From JASHVB01 sp963780805 (GTDB lineage: Bacteria; Pseudomonadota; Alphaproteobacteria; Acetobacterales; Acetobacteraceae), in NCBI GenBank assembly GCA_963780805.1, contig CAWADP010000009.1, forward strand, positions 186,001 through 250,000: a stretch of 64,000 nt of DNA. The letters are read 5' to 3'. Positions 42,348-48,971 of this stretch are shown here, piece by piece. Each line of letters opens with the position of its first letter. The first letter of the stretch is position 1. The notes under the pieces were generated by a model. The model made no database searches, was not told the DNA's origin, and saw only the letters and a list, made by a program, of their open reading frames with translations. A program made the position numbers and the translations under genes.

Positions 42348-43826
42348 TCACTCCTGCCTCCGCAACGTCACTTCGATCCGGCGGTTCTCGTCACGGCCCG
42401 CGGCCGTGGCGTTGGATGCGACCGGATCGGCGTCCGCGCGCCCTTCGGAGGTGACGCGGGCCGGGTCGCCCAACGCCTGGACGATGATCGCGCTCGCCGC
42501 CTCGGCGCGGGACTTCGACAACTGGTAATTGGACGGGAACTGCACCGTGTGAATCGGCTGGTTGTCGGTGTAGCCGACCACGTCCACCGGCCCCTTCTCG
42601 CGCTTCAGCGCGGCGCCGATGCGTTGCAGCAGCGAGATGTATCTCGGCGACACCACGGCGCTGCCGGAAGCGAACATCCCGGTGTTGCGGATGCGCACGA
42701 TCGGCATCGCATGCGTGCCGAGAACGGTGACCAGCCCCCGGTCGATCTCCGGTTTCAGGAACACATAGAGCGGTTCCGGCTGCAGGTCCGGCGGCGGAGC
42801 CGGCGGCCGCACCGGCGCGGCGCGCTGGATGTTCGGCATGTGCGACAGCGGCGCCCCGAGCATGGCGCTGAAGGCGTCATCCGACGCGGCATTCAGCCCG
42901 GACGAGAACCACACGAACAGACCGCCGATCAGCGCGAGGGCTGCGACGCCCATCACCCAACTCGGGACCACGGCGCGGGCCGGCTTGTACGGCGCATTCA
43001 CCCCCTGCCAATGCGGTGCCAGCGCCGGATCAGGCGGTTGGCCGCGTTGGCGGGTGATGATGGTGTAGAGGTCCTCGCGGATGCGCTCCAGCTCGCCGGG
43101 ACCGCGCGGCGACAGCCGGTACTGGCCCTGGAAGCCGAGGCTGAGGCACAGATACATCAGCTCCAGCACCGGCAGGAACGTGCCGGGTTGTTCCCGCATC
43201 TGCCCGAGCAAAACGAAGAAGCGTTCGCCTGCGCGGACTTCCTGGTGGAAGGTGGCGACCAGCGAGCGCGCGCCCCAGCTTCCGGTGCTGCCCCAGGGCG
43301 TATTCAGCACCACGTCGTCGATGCTGGCGCACAGTGCATAGTGCGCCGGGCGCAGATGCTCCATCGGGACGCCGGAATCGCGCGCCTCGCGCTCGAAGCT
43401 GCGAATTTGCTGGATGGTGCGCTCACGCAGGTCATCGACGTTGGGCTGAGAGTAGGTGGTGCGCAGGCGGCCGAGCAATTGCAACAGCGGCGCAGCGGCC
43501 ACGGTCAGGGGATTCAGGCCGAAGCTGATGGTTTCCGCGCCGTCGGAGGGCAGCCCCATCGCGGGCTGCACGCCCGGCTGCAGCGGGCGATTGGCGAAAG
43601 GGGAGGGCGCTTGCGAGGCCGCGGGCTGGCCATAGGGCGGGGCGGCGGGCTGGCCGTAGGGCGGCGGCGCGGCAGGCTGCCCGAACGGCGATGACGCGGG
43701 CTGGCCGAAGGGTGGCGGCGCTGCGGGCGGCGGTGCTCCCGGCGCGGCCGGCCGGCGCCCGCCCGGTATCGGGCGGATGACCGTGCGTTCGGAATCGTCG
43801 GGTTCGGAGAACGGGTTGTCGCTCAT
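42348..43826 (-). CDS. tssL: type VI secretion membrane-complex protein TssL with C-terminal OmpA domain
   Basis: A 492-residue evolved TssL (DotU/ImpK with fused OmpA domain). The first 85 residues are a Pro/Ala/Gln-rich cytoplasmic tail with repeated FGQPA/YGQPAAPP units. The DotU domain (about 105-290) shows LRPAHYALCASIDDVVLNTPWG and LELMYLCLSLGFQGQYR. One membrane helix lies near 305-325 (VMGVAALALIGGLFVWFSS). The periplasmic OmpA domain ends VVGYTDNQPI, NYQLSKSRAEAASAII and DENRRIEVTL. The peptidoglycan-binding fusion makes a separate TagL unnecessary. Confidence 0.95.
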   Translation of the reverse strand: MSDNPFSEPDDSERTVIRPIPGGRRPAAPGAPPPAAPPPFGQPASSPFGQPAAPPPYGQPAAPPYGQPAASQAPSPFANRPLQPGVQPAMGLPSDGAETISFGLNPLTVAAAPLLQLLGRLRTTYSQPNVDDLRERTIQQIRSFEREARDSGVPMEHLRPAHYALCASIDDVVLNTPWGSTGSWGARSLVATFHQEVRAGERFFVLLGQMREQPGTFLPVLELMYLCLSLGFQGQYRLSPRGPGELERIREDLYTIITRQRGQPPDPALAPHWQGVNAPYKPARAVVPSWVMGVAALALIGGLFVWFSSGLNAASDDAFSAMLGAPLSHMPNIQRAAPVRPPAPPPDLQPEPLYVFLKPEIDRGLVTVLGTHAMPIVRIRNTGMFASGSAVVSPRYISLLQRIGAALKREKGPVDVVGYTDNQPIHTVQFPSNYQLSKSRAEAASAIIVQALGDPARVTSEGRADADPVASNATAAGRDENRRIEVTLRRQE

Positions 43827-43995
43827 GGACGTGGTCCTATGCCCGAGCCAGGACGGGAAGACGGAGGACGGGAAGAGGGAGAGGGAATCGGGACGGAGGG
43901 AGGGAGAACGAGGCTTGAAATGGCCCCCGCAGGATCGCCGGTCCCGGGGAGCAGGGTGATCATTGCGCTGCGGGTTGCAGAAGCAGAATTTTCAG

Positions 43996-44108
43996 CACGG
44001 AGGAAGAACGGAGAGCCACCGAGGGCCACGGAGCTTGCGTGCCTCCCGAGCGGTCGGGGAGGGACACAAGCTCCGTGGCCCTCGGTGGCTCTCCGTTCTT
44101 CCTCCGTG
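43996..44108. repeat. perfect 42-base inverted repeat between tssK and tssL
   Basis: The arms at 43996-44037 and 44067-44108 are exact reverse complements over 42 bases, with a 29-base loop that itself can pair (CCTCCCGA with TCGGGGAGG). The arm begins CACGGAGGAAGAACGGAGAG. No T run follows on either strand's exit side in the operon direction. The remainder of the 373-base spacer is purine-rich and without a recognised gene. Confidence 0.9.
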
Positions 44109-44199
44109 TTAAAAAAATGACGGTAACCCGAGTGCGCTGCGGCGGCGTGGGATTCCGCCCGCTGCTGCTCGACCGCCGATGCTGTCACGCCGCACTCCC

Positions 44200-45522
44200 T
44201 CATCCCCGTATCGCCCAAAGTTCCAGCTGGATATTGGGGAAATCGCCCGATACGTGGATCGCGAAGCCGCCGGAGTTCTGCATCTGCTGCCAGTGCGGGC
44301 TGCCGCGGTCGAGTTCGAAATACGTCGCGCCGGCGTAGAACGGCAGTTGCCGCGGCGCGACCGGCAGCGGACGCACCGCGATGCCCGGCAGCGCCACGTT
44401 CACCAGCTCGCGGATATGCTCCACCGCGCCGATCTTCACCTGCGCCGGGAACACGCGCCGCAGCGTCTCCGCCGGCACGTCGCATTGCACGGTCATGACG
44501 AAGTTGGCCGCGCGCAGCACCGAACGATCGGTGATCGGCCCGACGCGCACGCCATGCCGCGCCTCGCGTAGCGGGATCGGGATGGCGGTCGCTTCCAGCA
44601 CCGCGGACAGCGAGCGTCGCAGGTCCGCCACCACCGGGGCAAAACTGCGTTGCAGGTCGTCGTGGCGATACGCGGGATACGCGGTGGGACGGCGCGTCTC
44701 CAGGAAGGTGGCGAACTCGCCGGCCATCTGCACCAGCGCGGTGTACAGGGTCTCCGGATGCACATTCGCCGCATCGGCCCAGTGCGCCAGCACGTTCTGC
44801 CAGCCGTTGATCGACTGCAGCAGAAGAAAATCAGCCACCTGCGCGACACCGGCCTGCCCGGGCGCGGTCATTCGCGCAGCCAACGCCTCGCCGCGCTGGT
44901 TCAGCATGCCCGACAGCTCCGCCACCAGCCCCGACAGCGGTGCGACCGCAGAGCACACCATTGCCGGAGGGATCCAGCGCTCGTCCAGGATCACGCGCTT
45001 GTCGGCGGTCACCTCGGTGATGCGTGCCAGCGCGAGGCACAGGTAGCCGGCGCGTTCCTCGGTTTCCAGCAGATAACGCATCTTCAGACGGCCGACCTGC
45101 AGCTCCGCTGGGGTCGGGGAGGCGGAGTGGGTATCGTAAGCCTCGAACGGACGCGCGAGGTAGCGGCCTTCGGTGGCGGCGTCCGCCACCTCCACCGCGC
45201 CGGCCTGGCGCGTCGGCAACGCGAGATACACCAGGATGTTGCGCGCGCTGTCCGGCACATCGAGCGGCGGCGGATGGTTCGCCTCGCCCGGAATGACGAA
45301 CGGGGTGCCGTCCTCGAACACACCGGCTGCCGAGGCTACGGCGAAACGACCGGTGGCGAGCAAGTCGCGGTCCAGCGTGTAATCGACCAGTCCCCATGGA
45401 TACGGACGCAACGCCTGCACGCGCGCGCGCACAAGTTGCTCCATCCATCGGTCCTGCTGCTGGAAATGCTGCGTGCGCAGGAACATGCCTTCCTGCCAGA
45501 CCACGCGGTTAGTCCAGCTCAT
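44200..45522 (-). CDS. tssK: type VI secretion baseplate subunit TssK
   Basis: A 440-residue trimeric connector that joins the baseplate to the TssL/TssM membrane complex. It starts MSWTNRVVWQEGMFLRTQHFQQQDRW, the hallmark of TssK, followed by PYPWGLVDYTLDRDLLATG, RYLARPFEAYDT, LLLQSINGWQNVLAHWA and the C-terminal PFYAGATYFELDRGSPHWQQM. The start at 45522 is fixed by this motif. It follows tssJ by 59 bases. Confidence 0.95.
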   Translation of the reverse strand: MSWTNRVVWQEGMFLRTQHFQQQDRWMEQLVRARVQALRPYPWGLVDYTLDRDLLATGRFAVASAAGVFEDGTPFVIPGEANHPPPLDVPDSARNILVYLALPTRQAGAVEVADAATEGRYLARPFEAYDTHSASPTPAELQVGRLKMRYLLETEERAGYLCLALARITEVTADKRVILDERWIPPAMVCSAVAPLSGLVAELSGMLNQRGEALAARMTAPGQAGVAQVADFLLLQSINGWQNVLAHWADAANVHPETLYTALVQMAGEFATFLETRRPTAYPAYRHDDLQRSFAPVVADLRRSLSAVLEATAIPIPLREARHGVRVGPITDRSVLRAANFVMTVQCDVPAETLRRVFPAQVKIGAVEHIRELVNVALPGIAVRPLPVAPRQLPFYAGATYFELDRGSPHWQQMQNSGGFAIHVSGDFPNIQLELWAIRG

Positions 45523-45581
45523 CGTCCGAATTTCCCCCGATCCGACTGCATCTTCGCGCAACGGCGCGACGCATGCACGGA

Positions 45582-46061
45582 TTACTTTGTCGGTTGCAGC
45601 GTGATCGCCGATTTGCCGATGTTCAGCGCCAGCTTGGTCGGGCCATTGCTCGCGGCCGCCGCCATCGCGCGCCACTGCGCGTGATCGATGTCTCGGTACA
45701 GCACGATGATGCCGATGTTCTGCACGCCCGTCTTCAGTTCGAACGTCTTGGTTTGCGTCTCGCCCGGCCCGACAACGAATTGTTGCGACGGCGCCGCCTC
45801 ATCCTGGCCCAGCGTCGCGGCTTCGTTCTGCGTCAGCGACGTCCAGTCGCTGCTTTCGAACTTCGCGGACGCGCTGAGCTCGTACACCTTCACCGCGACC
45901 GGCGCGGCATTGCCGCTGGGATCGGGATTCTGATCGGCGCTGCCGACCATGGTCAGGGTCAGCACCGGGGGCGGCTTGGGCGCCGGGGCGCAGCGTGCCA
46001 GCAGCAGCGCCCCGGGAAGCAGCACTGGGAGCAGCAGAAGAGTGCGTCGGCTTTGGTTCAT
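45582..46061 (-). CDS. tssJ: type VI secretion outer-membrane lipoprotein TssJ
   Basis: A 159-residue lipoprotein that anchors TssM at the outer membrane. A signal peptide with a lipobox ending LLARC places the lipidated Cys at residue 24; the Arg at -1 is unusual, since Gly or Ala is typical. The mature part shows the transthyretin-like TssJ fold: VLTLTMVGSADQNPDPSGNAAPVAVKVYEL, then FESSDW, GPGETQTKTFEL and IGIIVLYRDIDHAQWR. The start overlaps the tagH stop by four bases. Confidence 0.93.
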   Translation of the reverse strand: MNQSRRTLLLLPVLLPGALLLARCAPAPKPPPVLTLTMVGSADQNPDPSGNAAPVAVKVYELSASAKFESSDWTSLTQNEAATLGQDEAAPSQQFVVGPGETQTKTFELKTGVQNIGIIVLYRDIDHAQWRAMAAAASNGPTKLALNIGKSAITLQPTK

Positions 46062-48121
46062 CTTTCCCTCGTGGCCACCTCGTCCAGGGCACGTTCGTAG
46101 GCGCGCGCGAAGGCCTTGCCGAAAACGCTGTCGAAATCGTCGGACAGGGCCTGCACGGTGCGCGCGTGCAATGTCTCGTAGGCGTCCCAGGCACGCGCCT
46201 TCTTCTGCGCCGGCAACACCGACATCCCGCCGCCTTGCTCGGCCTGGGCGCGCAGCTTCGCCGGCGCGAGGCCGTCCAGCAGCGTGCGCACCGCCGACTG
46301 CATCGCCGCCATCGACGCCAGCTCGTGCAGCCTGATGTCCTTCAGCGCATCGGCAACCGCGGCGGCGGCGGTCATGTCGGTGCGGCGGCCGGTGCCGAGC
46401 AATGCCGCCAGCGCATCGTCGTCGCCCGCGGAGAACTTCAGCGGGTTGTTGCCGCGCGCGCGGATCATTGTTTGCTCGATCCGGAATTCGCTTTTGATCG
46501 AGGCGCGCGCGATCAGCACTCCGCGCAGGCCGGCGACGAGGGTGCGGAATGCCTCGCCGAGGTTCCGCATCATGGCGGCCGGATCGCCTGGTCGGACATC
46601 CGTCATGCCGACGCCTTGAAGGAAGGCCATGAGCAAGGCGCCGTCGGCGGCGTCCGGCGCCGCTTGCGGCGCAGCGGTCGGGGGCGGGCGAACAGGCGGC
46701 GCATGTGGTGCCGTAGCCGGCGGTGGAGGACTGGGCGCCGCGTCCGGATGCGGCGGAGGCGCTGCGGCGGCCTCAAGATCGAATGGTTCGTCGAAGGGCG
46801 TCGGGGTGTGCGCGGCCGGCAGGGACGCTTCCGCCATCCGTCCACCCGCCGGCGGCTCCGGTTCGGCGAAGGGGTCGGGTTCTTGCGGTGGGAGCGGCCA
46901 TGCGGCCGGCTGCGCCATGGGCGGCACGACACGCTGAACCACTGGCTGGGCAACCGGCTGCACCATCGGCTGAACGACGGGCTGGACGACCGGCTGTGCA
47001 ACGGGCTGGACGACCGGCTGTGCGAACAGATGCGGTGCCGGCTGGGCGGATGGCCGCGGCGCGGGTTCGGCGAAGGGATCTACCGCGGGTGCCAGCTGCC
47101 GGACCGCTGGCCCGGCTGCGGGCTCCTCGAAGGGATGCTGCGCGGGCGGGACGGCGGGTGCCGCGAATGGTTCCGCCACCGGCTGTGCCACGGATTGCAC
47201 GAACGGCCGCGCGGCCCGGGCAGGTGCGGGTGCCGGTGCGGCCGGAGCGAAGGCCTGCGCAGCAGCGGGCGTTGCGGGTCGGGAGTCAGGCGGCGCGGCC
47301 GCCTGGGCAGCCGGCGAAGTTGCTCGAGCGGCCAGTGGAGCGGCCAGGGGAGCCCCTTGGGGAGCGGCCAGTGGAGCCGCTTGGGGAGCCGGCGCACCCC
47401 TGGGGGCCGATGGCGGGTTGATGCCTTCCAACAGGTCCTGGTCCCAGTCGTCCGGCAGCAGATCGTCGCCCGGCAGCTTGCCGCCGGTCTGGAACGCCAT
47501 GTGCCCGGAGGCGGCTGGCGGCAGGAATGCATCCTCCAGCACTGGCCGATGGTCGGACTGGGTGGGGCCGTGGAAGGGCGTCTCGCCCGGCTCGGGGCCC
47601 AGCGGATCGAAATCGTGCGGCAGTTGCGCCGCCGTCACGGCGGCGCCGAAGCCGGGGGAAGGCCCTTCGCCGAACGGCTGGCGCACGGGCGACGGCGGAG
47701 CGAACGGGTCCTGCGCGAACGGATCGGCGAACGGGCTGGCGCCGCGCGTGGGCGGCGCGGCGCCAAACCCCGTGCCGCCGCCGAAGCCGGCCTGCGACAT
47801 GGCTTCGTCGGTCAGCCGCACCTCGATCTCATAGGCGCCGACGGCGATGCGGTCGCCATCGCGCAGATTGCGTACCAACTCGCGGCCGATCGGCGCCGGG
47901 TCGCGATTGAGGGTGGTGCCGTTGGTGGAGGTGTCGGCGATCTGCCAGTTGCCGCCGCGATATGCGACAGCGAAATGGTGTTTCGAGAGCAATCGCTCGG
48001 GATCGGGCAGGACCCAGTCCACGCCAGGGCCGCGGCCGACGCTGAACTCGCCGCCCATGACCGTGCGGGTCTCCGGCGGTACGGCATCGGGGCAACGCAG
48101 GACGGTGAAGGTCAGGGGCAT
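46058..48121 (-). CDS. tagH: T6SS-associated FHA domain protein TagH (Fha)
   Basis: A 687-residue FHA protein that in other systems binds phosphothreonine and triggers T6SS assembly. The FHA domain is at about 15-105 (FSVGRGPGVDWVLPDPERLLSKHHFAV, then TSTNGTTLN). A 400-residue low-complexity linker rich in Ala, Pro, Gln and Val follows, with an array of AQPVVQPV/AQPVAQ units near 355-395. The conserved C-terminal domain (about 490-687) contains LLMAFLQGVGM, FRTLVAGLRGVLIARASIKSEFRI and NPLKFSAGDDDALAALLG. PppA, its likely phosphatase, is in the same block. Confidence 0.93.
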   Translation of the reverse strand: MPLTFTVLRCPDAVPPETRTVMGGEFSVGRGPGVDWVLPDPERLLSKHHFAVAYRGGNWQIADTSTNGTTLNRDPAPIGRELVRNLRDGDRIAVGAYEIEVRLTDEAMSQAGFGGGTGFGAAPPTRGASPFADPFAQDPFAPPSPVRQPFGEGPSPGFGAAVTAAQLPHDFDPLGPEPGETPFHGPTQSDHRPVLEDAFLPPAASGHMAFQTGGKLPGDDLLPDDWDQDLLEGINPPSAPRGAPAPQAAPLAAPQGAPLAAPLAARATSPAAQAAAPPDSRPATPAAAQAFAPAAPAPAPARAARPFVQSVAQPVAEPFAAPAVPPAQHPFEEPAAGPAVRQLAPAVDPFAEPAPRPSAQPAPHLFAQPVVQPVAQPVVQPVVQPMVQPVAQPVVQRVVPPMAQPAAWPLPPQEPDPFAEPEPPAGGRMAEASLPAAHTPTPFDEPFDLEAAAAPPPHPDAAPSPPPPATAPHAPPVRPPPTAAPQAAPDAADGALLMAFLQGVGMTDVRPGDPAAMMRNLGEAFRTLVAGLRGVLIARASIKSEFRIEQTMIRARGNNPLKFSAGDDDALAALLGTGRRTDMTAAAAVADALKDIRLHELASMAAMQSAVRTLLDGLAPAKLRAQAEQGGGMSVLPAQKKARAWDAYETLHARTVQALSDDFDSVFGKAFARAYERALDEVATRER

Positions 48122-48219
48122 GGTGGCGTCATCCTATCACCTCGCCGCGGCGGCTGTCATTGCGGGTCGGAGACGTCGGGGGACGTGGGGGAGAAGGGGA
48201 GGCGGGGAAGAAGAGGACG

Positions 48220-48330
48220 AACACACCCCCTCACCGGGGGTCGCGGGAGGAGGGGTGCGTATCAACGATGGACTCGTATGGACGTACCCCCTCCCCCCCG
48301 ACCCCCCTCCTCAAGGGGAGGGGGTGTGTT
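48220..48330. repeat. family A palindromic repeat, copy 4 (between the DUF6931-like gene and tagH)
   Basis: Perfect 13-base outer arms AACACACCCCCTC (48220-48232) and GAGGGGGTGTGTT (48318-48330). The inner GGAGGGGTGCGTA/GTACCCCCTCC stem is diverged. Confidence 0.75.
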
Positions 48331-48379
48331 CTCCTTTCCCTGTCTCCCCTTTGCCTCTCTCTCCCCACGCTCTTTCTCC

Positions 48380-48970
48380 TCAGGCCGTCTCCTTCGGCAG
48401 CCTTCCGGCACCGCCGGCGGCGACGTTGCGGCCGCTTTCCAGGAACCGCTGCAGCCGCGCCACCTGCCGCTTCGGCTCGGAGCGCACCGCGGACAGCACC
48501 AGCGCGCCGCTCAACGTCCGGCCGGCGATGTGGGGCTTCGGCGGCATCGCCGGCTGGCCTTCCGGCGTAATGGAATCGCCGCAATAGAACACCGCCATCG
48601 CGATCCAGGATTCCGGCGTCGCCACAGCGGTGGCGTCGGACTTCTGCTTCGCGCCGATGCGGTTCTGGTCGCTCGGCTGGCGCACCCAGAGTTCCGCCGC
48701 CTCGCGCGCCTTGCGGTCGGCCTCCGGCAGGTCGGGCGGCTCGGTATGGGCGGCACACATGCAGGCCCACCACACCGCTTCCCGCCGTGGCAGCGCATGC
48801 GCCAGCAGGCGGGTCGCCTCCATCAGGAAGCCGCCGGCTTCCAATCGGTCCAAGGCCTCCGTCGCCGACTGGCAGCCCTTCAGCGCGGCCGCCGGCTCGT
48901 CGCCCAGCTTCAGCAGCGGCAGCAGTGGCGCCAGGCCCTTGCCCGCGATCTTGCTCAGTGTCTGCGACAT
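48380..48970 (-). CDS. T6SS-linked protein resembling DUF6931
   Basis: A 196-residue soluble protein without a known activity. Features are ALPRREAVWWACMCA near residues 59-73 (conserved RREAVWW core), an acidic helical middle, SWIAMAVFYCGDSITP, and a basic end. Its ATG lies one base after the vgrG stop, so it is tightly coupled to the spike protein. Proteins of this kind often follow vgrG or FHA genes in T6SS clusters and may act as adaptors. The family name is from memory and moderately sure; the function is unknown. Confidence 0.6.
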   Translation of the reverse strand: MSQTLSKIAGKGLAPLLPLLKLGDEPAAALKGCQSATEALDRLEAGGFLMEATRLLAHALPRREAVWWACMCAAHTEPPDLPEADRKAREAAELWVRQPSDQNRIGAKQKSDATAVATPESWIAMAVFYCGDSITPEGQPAMPPKPHIAGRTLSGALVLSAVRSEPKRQVARLQRFLESGRNVAAGGAGRLPKETA

Positions 48971-48971
48971 G

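Noticed and set aside
41475..43694. 739-residue plus-strand open frame
   Set aside because: Antisense to tssM and tssL, crossing a non-coding repeat; no motif.
43823..44485. 220-residue minus-strand frame spanning the 42-base inverted repeat
   Set aside because: Runs out of frame through the tssK 3' end and the palindrome; purine-rich repeats give a meaningless protein.
46900..47050. degenerate tandem repeats as an intergenic repeat element
   Set aside because: They encode the AQPV-type linker of the FHA protein in frame and are coding low complexity.
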